From positions 1 to 32,889 of the IMG/VR virus record IMGVR_UViG_3300021957_000160: a DNA stretch of 32,889 nt. The stretch is one strand, 5' to 3'. Shown here piece by piece: positions 15,103 through 22,887 of this stretch. The position numbers and the translations under genes are program-made. The notes beneath the pieces are model-generated. The model had not been told where the DNA came from. It was given only the letters and a program-made list of their open reading frames with translations, and ran no database searches. Origin of the DNA: a virus. Every line of letters starts with the position of its first letter. Position 1 is the first letter of the stretch.

Positions 15103-15139
15103 AACCAACTCCTATTATTATCCCTATTAACCAAATCAT
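15038..15139 (-). CDS. Tiny membrane protein, 33 aa
   Basis: MIWLIGIIIGVGYAIYSINK plus a short polar tail: one transmembrane helix. Its ATG overlaps the stop of the 62-aa gene (ATGA), the same arrangement as the two genes before it, and it carries the ribosome site of the 471-aa gene within its own coding sequence. It overlaps the 471-aa start by 65 nt. Plausible by layout, not proven. Confidence 0.4.
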   Translation of the reverse strand: MIWLIGIIIGVGYAIYSINKFADYINPYNFHKK

Positions 15140-15324
15140 TTACTAGTTAATCTATCCATATGATTGTATATTCTACCTATTTGTTTATCAATAGACATTA
15201 TTTCTTCAGTAAGCATACCTATATGAACTTGAAGTTCTACAATTGTTATTAATACATAAGTAGATAAACCTAAAAGTATAGTGCCTAACAAAGCAATCAT
15301 AGCTGTATTAGTTTTTCTATTCAT
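15136..15324 (-). CDS. Single-span membrane protein with coiled coil, 62 aa
   Basis: Basic N-terminus (MNRKTN), one membrane helix (MIALLGTILLGLSTYVLITI) and a helical tail with heptad-like spacing (IGMLTEEIMSIDKQIGRIYN). Topology is probably N-in/C-out. ATGA overlaps join it to the 30-aa gene before and the 33-aa gene after. It could be a holin/antiholin-like or spanin-like element close to the lysis genes; no family recognised. Confidence 0.65.
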   Translation of the reverse strand: MNRKTNTAMIALLGTILLGLSTYVLITIVELQVHIGMLTEEIMSIDKQIGRIYNHMDRLTSK

Positions 15325-15413
15325 TTTTTACTTTTACTTTTTAATAACTTATTTATCCAAGAAGTTGCACTATCTATCTTACCCAAAAACTTATATATAA
15401 ATTTATCTATCAT
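15321..15413 (-). CDS. Tiny amphipathic peptide, 30 aa
   Basis: MIDKFIYKFLGKIDSATSWI followed by NKLLKSKSKK: a basic amphipathic helix. Both ends use ATGA overlaps (start with the 221-aa gene's stop, stop with the 62-aa gene's start), which is hard to explain by chance and supports translation. It may be a peripheral membrane peptide. Function unknown. Confidence 0.55.
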   Translation of the reverse strand: MIDKFIYKFLGKIDSATSWINKLLKSKSKK

Positions 15414-16075
15414 TTAGGATTAGTCCATTCTATTTTTTGTTTAGTCTTCTTATCTTCTGACTCTTTATGAATATCCATAGTTATCATTTCTTTTGTAATT
15501 TGTTTTTCTTCTTCTTTATTTTTCTTTTCTATAATTTTTAAATTCTGCACATATGTTTCATAGTCTGGTCTTAACTTATCATATTTCTTCCAAGCTGCTT
15601 TAGCTTCTTTACCAATCTTACCTTCAAATGGACATGGTGTTCCTGCCTGTTCCATAGCAAAAAAGACTCTTTCATCTTGACAAAGTATTGCAACTGCTGC
15701 AACTTTCATACCTAGACTATTCATTTCTCTAGATAATTTAATTCTTTCACAGTTCTTATCTCTAAATGATTTACCTGCTGATACACCTACACCAAAAGTT
15801 TGAATACCTGCTGATGCACCTGCAAGACAAACATCTGAACCTGAGTTAGTAACATTGGGTGCAGCTGCTGTTGGTGGTGCAGATTTCATATTCGAAGTAG
15901 AATTATTTGTAGTTGTAGTATTATTAGAACTACCACTTTGATATGTATTTGTAGCTGAACTAGTGTATCCACCAGTGATAGATGTGTTTGATCCTGATGT
16001 ATTATTTTGTGTAGTATCTGCAAAAGCAAATGCTGAGTATATGATAATTAGTAGTGTAAGTATAAGGGTTTTCAT
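15410..16075 (-). CDS. Exported protein with conserved cysteine domain, 221 aa
   Basis: Clear signal peptide MKTLILTLLIIIYSAFAFA with likely cleavage after AFA. A Ser/Thr/Asn-rich, low-complexity segment follows (about residues 22-75), then a conserved block: SDVCLAGASAGIQTFGVGVS, RDKNCERIKLSREMNSLGMK, VAILCQDERVFFAMEQAG and TPCPFEGKIG, containing four cysteines that could form two disulfides in the periplasm. The C-terminus is a charged helix. I recall similar sequences in marine phages, always without a function. It opens the chain of ATGA-coupled small genes. Confidence 0.75.
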   Translation of the reverse strand: MKTLILTLLIIIYSAFAFADTTQNNTSGSNTSITGGYTSSATNTYQSGSSNNTTTTNNSTSNMKSAPPTAAAPNVTNSGSDVCLAGASAGIQTFGVGVSAGKSFRDKNCERIKLSREMNSLGMKVAAVAILCQDERVFFAMEQAGTPCPFEGKIGKEAKAAWKKYDKLRPDYETYVQNLKIIEKKNKEEEKQITKEMITMDIHKESEDKKTKQKIEWTNPK

Positions 16076-16080
16076 AAGGG

Positions 16081-16206
16081 TTAAGTATCTTCAGTTGGTT
16101 TGCATTCACATTTTTCACAAGTACATACACCATACTCATCTGCATGAAGATCATTATCTTCTCCGCAGTGACATGGGTGGTGACATTTATTACAAATTTT
16201 TTCCAT
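16081..16206 (-). CDS. Cysteine-rich 41-aa protein, likely zinc-binding
   Basis: MEKICNKCHHPCHCGEDNDL followed by a spacer and CTCEKCEC. Eight cysteines in two clusters (5, 8, 12, 14 and 28, 30, 33, 35) plus four histidines in 41 residues indicate a zinc-ribbon-like or other metal-binding mini-protein, without a signal peptide. It starts on the stop of the 19-aa ORF (TAATG) and ends just before the 221-aa gene. No named family; partner and role unknown. Confidence 0.65.
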   Translation of the reverse strand: MEKICNKCHHPCHCGEDNDLHADEYGVCTCEKCECKPTEDT

Positions 16207-16265
16207 TATTTACTTGTGTCTTTAAAAAGCCATTCAATGTATTTGTTCCAGACTTTTTTAATCAT
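16206..16265 (-). CDS. Possible 19-aa amphipathic peptide
   Basis: MIKKVWNKYIEWLFKDTSK, a cationic amphipathic helix rich in Trp and Lys. It overlaps the end of the 73-aa gene by 8 nt and its TAA shares a base with the next ATG. Such mini-peptides appear in marine phage genomes but the length makes chance plausible. Confidence 0.35.
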   Translation of the reverse strand: MIKKVWNKYIEWLFKDTSK

Positions 16266-16479
16266 CTGTTTTATTTTTTTGATCATGGTCTTCCTCCAGT
16301 TTTTTTATTTTACTAGTTGCTGCTTCTAAATCCTGTGTTACATGTTCTAGCTTTTGTAAACATCTTTTATTGGCTGCGTCTTTACTTTTACCAGCATCCT
16401 GTAACTCGGCTACTTCTTGGCGAAGTATACGGATTTGGTCTTTATATTCGTTTATCAGTTCGAGACTGTTTTCTGACAT
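16258..16479 (-). CDS. Coiled-coil protein, 73 aa
   Basis: Almost entirely a charged helix with heptads (LINEYKDQIRILRQEVAELQ, LEHVTQDLEAATSKIKKLEE) and no membrane span or signal peptide. It starts directly after the holin stop. It may be a soluble partner of the lysis proteins or a virion component; no family assigned. Confidence 0.65.
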   Translation of the reverse strand: MSENSLELINEYKDQIRILRQEVAELQDAGKSKDAANKRCLQKLEHVTQDLEAATSKIKKLEEDHDQKNKTDD

Positions 16480-16866
16480 TTACTTTTTTCCGTTACGAAA
16501 AATTTGTGTACCCTTTATACCATAAATACTCGCCACGACAAGAATCCATAAATTTGTGAACCATGACGGGAGCTGCTGGAATTGCTCAAAGAAAACTTTT
16601 ATCTTCTCCATAGCCTGTGGATCATCTGACCATACCCCCCACGCAATCACCAAAATTGGCAGCGTGAGCACGACCAAAACGAACTCGTCTTTCCAGTCCG
16701 ATTGCCTAGCCTCTAGCAATTTTCCCTGGTACTCACTCTCCCCACGGGCCATCTTAGAAGCATGCATATGCTGTGCATCTGCCATAGCCATCTTTGTTTC
16801 TTGTTTCTTTTTATAAATATGCGTTGCCGCATTTAATCCTAATTTAAGAGCACTAAACCACATCAT
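16480..16866 (-). CDS. Holin-like membrane protein, about 128 aa
   Basis: A basic amphipathic N-terminus (KLGLNAATHIYKKKQETKMA) leads to DWKDEFVLVVLTLPILVIAW, a short loop with SDDPQAMEKIKVFFEQFQQL, and a second span (FTNLWILVVASIYGIKGTQI), ending RNGKK. The WKDE-span-loop-span pattern matches holins I know from marine phages, which would form the pore releasing the amidase. The start is ATG 16866 or 16863 behind GGAG; a longer frame to 16920 lies inside the amidase and is rejected. Bases 16561-16800 are about half G+C against about 30 % on each side, suggesting recent acquisition. Confidence 0.7.
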   Translation of the reverse strand: MMWFSALKLGLNAATHIYKKKQETKMAMADAQHMHASKMARGESEYQGKLLEARQSDWKDEFVLVVLTLPILVIAWGVWSDDPQAMEKIKVFFEQFQQLPSWFTNLWILVVASIYGIKGTQIFRNGKK

Positions 16867-17284
16867 TTTTCTCCAACCATTTTGGTACATCAAATGATGG
16901 ACATTTTTTTCTGTCATCAATTTGATAGTGACCTATTATTTTTTCTATATCATATTTATCTTTTAATTTTAATATGATACTTTTCAATGTTTCAAATTGT
17001 ATAGGTGCAAAGTTCTCTTCCCATTTACCATTACTATCTGAACCACCAATTAAACATACGCCTATAGATGTGCCATTAACTGCTCTAGCATGCGAGCCTA
17101 CCATAGCTTCATCTCTACCTATCTCTAACGTTCCGTCTCTACGAATAACGTAGTGATAACCTATGTCATCCCATCCGTTATCGTCAACGTGCCATTTTCT
17201 TATTTTGTCTACACCTATATCCATATTACTTGGTGTAGCAGAACAGTGTATTACTATTGTATCTGTACTATCTCTCTCTATCAT
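16853..17284 (-). CDS. N-acetylmuramoyl-L-alanine amidase, T7 lysozyme type
   Basis: Endolysin of 143 aa that cleaves the amide bond between MurNAc and L-Ala. It aligns closely with T7 lysozyme: IVIHCSAT (zinc ligand H13), GYHYVIRRDG (Y43, counterpart of T7 Tyr46), SIGVCLIGG, GHYQ (H119) and K126-K-C128-PSFD (K128 and C130 of T7). All zinc and catalytic positions are kept. The N-terminal extension that T7 lysozyme uses towards T7 RNA polymerase is shorter here, and no phage RNA polymerase is seen in the window. It lies between a XhlA-like membrane protein and the holin. Confidence 0.93.
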   Translation of the reverse strand: MIERDSTDTIVIHCSATPSNMDIGVDKIRKWHVDDNGWDDIGYHYVIRRDGTLEIGRDEAMVGSHARAVNGTSIGVCLIGGSDSNGKWEENFAPIQFETLKSIILKLKDKYDIEKIIGHYQIDDRKKCPSFDVPKWLEKNDVV

Positions 17285-17496
17285 TTTAATAATCCTACTA
17301 GTGTTGCTATGATTGCCCCTAACCCACCCAATATTACATACAGTAGCTTATCTACCTTTTCATGTAACTTATCCACATCTTGATGTAAATGCTTAAGATG
17401 ATTATTTTTTATAATATTTATTTCTCTTTTTAAACCTGTTATATAACCATACATTGATATTAAATGTTCGCTGGTTGTTCTAGGTTTCTTAGCCAT
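17281..17496 (-). CDS. XhlA-like membrane protein, 71 aa
   Basis: A basic start (MAKKPRTTSEHLISMYGYIT), a coiled coil (LKHLHQDVDKLHEKVDKL) and a C-terminal membrane helix (LYVILGGLGAIIATLVGLL). This layout matches haemolysin XhlA-type proteins which sit beside amidases in phage lysis cassettes and assist holin action. The stop overlaps the amidase start by 4 bases. A holin partner role is inferred. Confidence 0.7.
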   Translation of the reverse strand: MAKKPRTTSEHLISMYGYITGLKREINIIKNNHLKHLHQDVDKLHEKVDKLLYVILGGLGAIIATLVGLLK

Positions 17497-17498
17497 GA

Positions 17499-20400
17499 TT
17501 AATTCTGTCTTTCGAATAGACCTTTTACGTCCTCGAATGGTTTTTTAGGTTGTGAGTATGTAGCTTTTTCAAATTCTACACCATATTTTTCTGCAAGTAT
17601 TCTCATTTCTTTAGCAACTTTATCTATTTTGTTTTTAGCTGTTTCTCTATTAATTAATCCTTTTCTAAAATCATTTCTATGTTTGTTTATTTGCTCTTCA
17701 TAGCCTTTTAACTTTCTCTTTAACTCATATACTTTACCTGTTTTAAGTTTATCTAGTTCTGCTTTTTCTATCTTAAATCCAAGTGTTTGCATTAATGCAG
17801 TTAATTCACTTTGTTCTGGTACAAATGGTGAGTCTTTTCCTTTTCTAGTTTTTTCTAATTTTTGACTTGAGTATGACCCAGGTAAGAAAGGAATATTAGG
17901 AATTAACTTATCTTTAATAGCATTTAATCTAATAGGCATATCTTCTTTAAACATGCCTGTTTGCCCTTTTATTTTCTCTCCTCTAAATAAATCATAACCT
18001 AACATAGGAAATAATATTTCACCACCTAATCCAAATGATGGTTGAAAAGGTGCAGGCAAACCAGGTATACCAGGATTACCTAAATCAAATATATCTCCAC
18101 CTGGTACAAATCTAGTAAAGTCCATGTAATAAGGATTACCTTCATCGTCAGGTGCTACAGGTATTTTTATACTTCTATATGGTAAGAATGGCATACCAAA
18201 AAAGCTACCTTGTTTTCTTTCTGGCATCAATGCTCTTTCAGCTTCTTCATCTCCACCACCTACAAGATCACCCATTTGATTTAAACCATAACCTAATGCT
18301 GCATATTTTGCATACTTCCATGGTCTAACTATTGCAGTCTCTGCAAGTATAGGTATGATTCTATAAGTGTATGCTAAGAAAGGAGTGATAGTATTTCTCA
18401 TCCAATTAATAGCAGGTGCGTCAATATTGTAATCAATAAATGCTCTTCTTGCATCTAATGCTGCATCTGAGTATGAAAAACCTTTTGCTATTCTATCTTG
18501 GAATACAGATAATCTAAATACCGCATCTTCAAATCTATAAAAATTTGTAAGACTAGTTAATACATTTTTGTTAAGTACATCATCATATATACCTTTTGCA
18601 GCGTTAACTGAATTATTAAATGGGTCTAGTCTGTCATTAAATGCATATGGAAATTTAGAACCTACCTTAATATTTTTTAATTCTTGTGTTACAAAGTCAG
18701 CATCAAATACACCATACTTTGTGGCAGCTTCTACTAGTTTAGATTTTTGTATACTAGTCTTACCATTCTTAGTTACAGTTTTACCATGAGTAGTTAAAGC
18801 AGTCCATGCTGGTTTTAAATACTTAAACTCTGCATCAATTAAATCATGTAATACAAAGTTACTCATTACATTGTTTACATGTACTGTAGGATTCCATGCA
18901 GTCTTAGATACTTTCCAAACAGAATTTAGTTTTCTATATCCAGAATAAAAAGTATTACCTTCTGCTTTTGCATATCTATTAGCAGCTACTAAATTTTTAT
19001 AAACTTCTTCTGGTACATATTTACCAGCCAAAGCACCATACCTTTGTTTACCATCTGTTTTACTTATAACAGTTACAGGCATCTTTTTGTAATTTTGTCT
19101 TTGTGCCACGGGTATTTGTCTTAAACCATCAAAAACATAATCTTGTTTTGATATGTTTTGATAAAATCTATATTGACTTATAGTTTGTGCAAAACCTCTA
19201 CCTGTTTCAGCTATAGCAAAAGCCGCATCTTCTATTTCACCTAAGCCTACTCTTTGTGGTTTAGTAAACTCCCATCTAATCTGTACTTCATCATTAGCTT
19301 TTAGTTTTCTAAATTCCTTTTGAGATGTACCTAATAGTTCCCAACCTCTATGTCCTTTTATTAATTTTCTTTTACCTTCAGCTTGTCTAAACAAACCAGT
19401 TTTTTTATCTAAATCTTGAGTAGTTGTTGTGTATGCTTTTTGTTTTTTATATAATTTATTATATTCATCTTTGGTTATAATAAGTGTAGCACCTCTATTT
19501 CTAAGTTCCTCTCCAAATGGTCTGTCTTCTAACTTACCTCTGTATGATCTTTTTAAATATATATCTTTATTTCTTTTAAAAGTAATAGGAGATATAAGAC
19601 CCATATCTACATACTCTTGTGCTATTTCTGTAATTAAATCTCTTGATTCTTTTTTTAAACCAGTTAAACTTTTTGTTTTAACACTATGTTTAATATCACC
19701 TTCAAGCATGTTAAACAATATCTTCTGCTCATCTGGTGATAATTGTAATTTAATTTTATTAGCTAAGAATGAAAATCTCATACCTATATGGTTTGAGAAA
19801 CCTTGTGCTTCAGCCTTTAACTGTTTAAAGTTACTAGGCATTTTATATCCATCAATAAAATTTCTACCTAAAATATCTCCAACACTTTCAGTAACTTCTA
19901 TAGCTTCTTCTTCTTTACCAAAAGTTCTTGTAACTTTAATTCTTTTTATTCCACCCAATCCTAATGCACCAGTTAGTGCACCTGTAAATGCAACCCCTAA
20001 TTTAGTTGTTGTTGGTGCTTCTTCATCAGTAAATGCATAGCTAGTAACACCACCTGTTAGTGCACCACCTGCTTCTGCACCATATTCACCATTAGTAATA
20101 TAATTTAATGCAGGTTTACCAAATTTATTTTGATAAGGTTTTACTATATTTTCTTGAAAAAATAATCTTGGGCCTCTAAGTAATTTTGTTTTATCTTGAG
20201 GCATATCTTTTAGATCTTCTATCTCTACATCTTCTATTTTTCTTCTGTTAAATGCTTCTCTATCTTTTTTGCCTGCCTCATTAGATAATTTTAATTTATG
20301 TAATTGTGCATCTGCTTGTGCTTTTACAGTTGGTTCAAATCCAGGTATACCTAATGATTCTCTACTAAATACTTTTTCACCTTTTATTTTTTTACCAATA

Positions 20401-21014
20401 CCTGCAATAACAGGAGATATAATAGTACCACCAATTGCACTAGCTGCAGCTTGCTTTGCTCTAGTATCTAATATAGATTCTTCATCTACATAACCTAATC
20501 CACCTACTATACCAGAACTTACAAAACCATATTTAGCTGCTTGATATAAAGTTTTTGCTTTTGTCACAGGTATTAACCAACCTGCAGGATCTAATAATGC
20601 ACTACCAAAATATGCAGCAGCAACCATATAGTTAGTACTACCATCTGGATCTTGCATAAACTCATACAATTTCTTTTGATCTTCTTTCATTTTTTCAAGA
20701 TCAAATCCAGCTAATTGTTTTACACCTCTAGCAGTATCAAAAAATCCCATGCCTGCGGCAAACTTAACCTTTTGCCAAAGATCTTTATCACCATCAATAT
20801 CTTCTTCTTTTGTCTCTGGTTTTAAATCATCAAATAATCCTGGATTTTCTACATTAGAAAAATCTACACTTTCACCAGGGTTGCCCTCAGTAGTTAATTT
20901 AAACTTCTGCTTTTGATCATTAGGCATTAAATCATTAAACAGACCTGTATTAACCTGAACATTATCAGGTAGTTTTGGGGCCTTAGCCTTTATATCTTCA
21001 AATAATCCAGCCAT
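17499..21014 (-). CDS. Large internal virion/ejection protein with LPD38-like region, 1171 aa
   Basis: The largest gene in the window. The N-terminus repeats a GLF-acidic motif (GLFEDI at 3, GLFNDL at 24, GLFDDL at 59) and GLFERQN closes the C-terminus. Hydrophobic, glycine-rich helical segments occur at about 125-215 and 315-370. A region with WNPTVHVNNVMSNFVLHDLI (about 705-725) and FYRFEDAVFRLSVFQDRIAK with ARRAFIDYNIDAP and TPFLAYTYRIIPI (about 820-890) matches the large polyvalent LPD38 pattern of giant phage proteins. By size, position and hydrophobic stretches it probably is an ejected core protein forming the DNA conduit, comparable in role to T7 gp15/gp16. Confidence 0.75.
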   Translation of the reverse strand: MAGLFEDIKAKAPKLPDNVQVNTGLFNDLMPNDQKQKFKLTTEGNPGESVDFSNVENPGLFDDLKPETKEEDIDGDKDLWQKVKFAAGMGFFDTARGVKQLAGFDLEKMKEDQKKLYEFMQDPDGSTNYMVAAAYFGSALLDPAGWLIPVTKAKTLYQAAKYGFVSSGIVGGLGYVDEESILDTRAKQAAASAIGGTIISPVIAGIGKKIKGEKVFSRESLGIPGFEPTVKAQADAQLHKLKLSNEAGKKDREAFNRRKIEDVEIEDLKDMPQDKTKLLRGPRLFFQENIVKPYQNKFGKPALNYITNGEYGAEAGGALTGGVTSYAFTDEEAPTTTKLGVAFTGALTGALGLGGIKRIKVTRTFGKEEEAIEVTESVGDILGRNFIDGYKMPSNFKQLKAEAQGFSNHIGMRFSFLANKIKLQLSPDEQKILFNMLEGDIKHSVKTKSLTGLKKESRDLITEIAQEYVDMGLISPITFKRNKDIYLKRSYRGKLEDRPFGEELRNRGATLIITKDEYNKLYKKQKAYTTTTQDLDKKTGLFRQAEGKRKLIKGHRGWELLGTSQKEFRKLKANDEVQIRWEFTKPQRVGLGEIEDAAFAIAETGRGFAQTISQYRFYQNISKQDYVFDGLRQIPVAQRQNYKKMPVTVISKTDGKQRYGALAGKYVPEEVYKNLVAANRYAKAEGNTFYSGYRKLNSVWKVSKTAWNPTVHVNNVMSNFVLHDLIDAEFKYLKPAWTALTTHGKTVTKNGKTSIQKSKLVEAATKYGVFDADFVTQELKNIKVGSKFPYAFNDRLDPFNNSVNAAKGIYDDVLNKNVLTSLTNFYRFEDAVFRLSVFQDRIAKGFSYSDAALDARRAFIDYNIDAPAINWMRNTITPFLAYTYRIIPILAETAIVRPWKYAKYAALGYGLNQMGDLVGGGDEEAERALMPERKQGSFFGMPFLPYRSIKIPVAPDDEGNPYYMDFTRFVPGGDIFDLGNPGIPGLPAPFQPSFGLGGEILFPMLGYDLFRGEKIKGQTGMFKEDMPIRLNAIKDKLIPNIPFLPGSYSSQKLEKTRKGKDSPFVPEQSELTALMQTLGFKIEKAELDKLKTGKVYELKRKLKGYEEQINKHRNDFRKGLINRETAKNKIDKVAKEMRILAEKYGVEFEKATYSQPKKPFEDVKGLFERQN

Positions 21015-21024
21015 GTATTATATT

Positions 21025-22005
21025 TTATAAGTTATAGTCACGAATATCGTAACCAGCATCAATTAATCTTTGCTTAATTACTTTAACTGTATCTTCATCA
21101 CCTATAGCTCTATATTGATTTATTAAAGACTTAGCATCTACAATATCTGCAGGCAGTGATTTTTCAAATGTATAATTATTATCAGGTAAAAAAGTATTTT
21201 TAAAGTAGTTATCAAAAGCAAACTGACTTAATGTTACAGATCTTTTCTGTGGCTCTGGTAAATTATCATAAGCATCTTTTACAGCAGGTGCAACTCTAAC
21301 ATCACCAGTTAACTCATCTCTAAATAGTGCATTAAATTCTGACAATGCTCTATTTCTTATAGGCATTTGGTCTTCTCTACTTAAATCTTTAAATACTCTA
21401 TCTTCACTAGTTGTTCCAAATATTTCGGCAAAACTAGGGAGTTTAGTTGTGGTAGTATCTTCTGCCATTTCTGGTGGCACTGGTGCTACAGCTTGTGTTT
21501 CTGCAGGTGCCATAGGTTGTTCTTCAGTAGTATCTCTACCTAACTGGCTCATAAGAGTATTAGTTCCAAAACCATTTTTAGTTAGATTACCCATTACAAA
21601 TTTTTCTTGATCAGCTATTGAGCTAAATCTTTTTTCTTTTCTAGATGAGTATGTTCCACCTTCTACAGCCTCAAGATATGCTTTTAGTTTATCTCTATTA
21701 AAATTATCATTTTCAGATAACATATCATTAATAGTACTGAAGTCATTTGCTTGTCCTGTAATGAATCCACTTTGATCAAAGTATTCAGCTACATCATTAC
21801 CATATATTTTACTAACTTGGTTATATGTATTCTCTCTATTCTTTTCTCTCTTTTGAAATTCTGGTAAAGTATTATTATAAAAGTTTTCTCCCGACTGTCT
21901 TATAATATCTTCTTTTAATCTATCATTAGCTTCTGTGTTTGCTATCTTTGCACTCAAATATCCTGTAGCAACTCCTCTTGCCATTCTACCAAAATCTATA
22001 GCCAT
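21025..22005 (-). CDS. Probable internal virion protein, 326 aa
   Basis: Predominantly helical with a Gly/Ala-rich first segment (GRMARGVATGYLSAKIANTE), then charged helices, a Pro/Thr/Ala-rich linker (about residues 163-190: PMAPAETQAVAPVPPEM) and a second helical domain. There is no membrane span. It lies between the 168-aa gene and the 1171-aa protein; the start overlaps the upstream stop. Composition and position suggest an ejection/core protein; no family is recognised. Confidence 0.65.
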   Translation of the reverse strand: MAIDFGRMARGVATGYLSAKIANTEANDRLKEDIIRQSGENFYNNTLPEFQKREKNRENTYNQVSKIYGNDVAEYFDQSGFITGQANDFSTINDMLSENDNFNRDKLKAYLEAVEGGTYSSRKEKRFSSIADQEKFVMGNLTKNGFGTNTLMSQLGRDTTEEQPMAPAETQAVAPVPPEMAEDTTTTKLPSFAEIFGTTSEDRVFKDLSREDQMPIRNRALSEFNALFRDELTGDVRVAPAVKDAYDNLPEPQKRSVTLSQFAFDNYFKNTFLPDNNYTFEKSLPADIVDAKSLINQYRAIGDEDTVKVIKQRLIDAGYDIRDYNL

Positions 22006-22511
22006 TACTCTTCCTCCTTAGCAGGTGCAGCCATTAGCCCACCTTTTGGTTCAGCTCCAGCATCTTTAGCGATACCCATAGCCATCTTTTCAAATTCATC
22101 TTTACTCTTTTTAATTTTAGAAATAGATTGCATTTGTTTTTCATTTGTTAAATCTTGCATAGACATTCTAAATTTTTTAACATTACCATGAATACCTACA
22201 GCTGCAATCATTTTCATTACAGGCTCTGCAATAATAAATGCTACATCGGGTGTCCACTTACCTTCTGTAAATCCTGCAAATATAATTATTCTACCTATAG
22301 CTTCTACAGGTATACCTGCATCAAGCATAGCAATAACTTGTTCTGCAAATTCTGGTTGTGATAATTTATCCCAAACATAATCAGCAGCTTCTGATGTGTC
22401 TGTATATTGTGGTGCATGCTCCCATGGATAGTTTCCTGGTTTGTCAGTTAAACTCTGGCCAGGTACTGGTGCATCGAAAGGATTGTTTTCTGCTTCTCTA
22501 AATTTATCCAT
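22005..22511 (-). CDS. Conserved marine-phage virion-type protein, 168 aa
   Basis: The opening NPFDAPVPGQSLTDKPGNYP and the following WEHAPQYTDTSEAADYVWDK are a pattern I know from virion proteins of marine podo- and myoviruses. The centre is helical with a hydrophobic stretch (GIPVEAIGRIIIFAGFTEGK, then PDVAFIIAEPVMKMI); the C-terminus is Lys- and Glu-rich. AGGAG precedes the ATG. Exact function unknown; probably a structural or ejected component. Confidence 0.7.
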   Translation of the reverse strand: MDKFREAENNPFDAPVPGQSLTDKPGNYPWEHAPQYTDTSEAADYVWDKLSQPEFAEQVIAMLDAGIPVEAIGRIIIFAGFTEGKWTPDVAFIIAEPVMKMIAAVGIHGNVKKFRMSMQDLTNEKQMQSISKIKKSKDEFEKMAMGIAKDAGAEPKGGLMAAPAKEEE

Positions 22512-22518
22512 GTTTCTC

Positions 22519-22878
22519 CTATGTATATAAATTTCTGTTTCTTAAACCTTTAGTTAATCTGTATTCCCATTCTGCATTTAATGTTTCGCCATCAACAGTT
22601 TTCATTCTCATACTAGGTGCTTGTGCTTCTCCCATTGCTTGAGTTCTCATTGAATAGCTACCAAGACTAGGTGCTGATACACTTGTATCAACTAATTTAA
22701 AATCGCCAGCCCCAGGTTTCTTTTCAAATAATCCACCTACTTTAGAACCAATCATTGCACCAATTTTAGATCCTGTTGGCCCACCAACTGCTCCACCAAT
22801 AGTACCACCTACCCAAGCACCAGCTTTACCTACAGCACCTTTAATTATACTTCCTATACTTCCTAGTTTATCAAACAT
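22519..22878 (-). CDS. Glycine-rich small virion protein, 119 aa
   Basis: The first half is a Gly/Ala/Ile-rich segment with GxxxG-like spacing (WVGGTIGGAVGGPTGSKIGA), able to insert in membranes or pack helices tightly; the second half is polar and ends YRLTKGLRNRNLYT. Such glycine-zipper proteins occur among phage ejection proteins. GGAG lies before the ATG. Assignment to the core group is inferred from neighbours. Confidence 0.65.
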   Translation of the reverse strand: MFDKLGSIGSIIKGAVGKAGAWVGGTIGGAVGGPTGSKIGAMIGSKVGGLFEKKPGAGDFKLVDTSVSAPSLGSYSMRTQAMGEAQAPSMRMKTVDGETLNAEWEYRLTKGLRNRNLYT

Positions 22879-22887
22879 ATATTCTCC

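Noticed and set aside
16867-16920. Longer N-terminus for the holin (18 extra residues)
   Set aside because: The extension lies within the amidase end; GGAG sits right before the ATGATG at 16866-16861.
19429-20040. 203-aa open frame on the plus strand opposite the 1171-aa gene
   Set aside because: Antisense shadow of a well-supported late gene; no start signal and composition typical of a reverse-complement frame.
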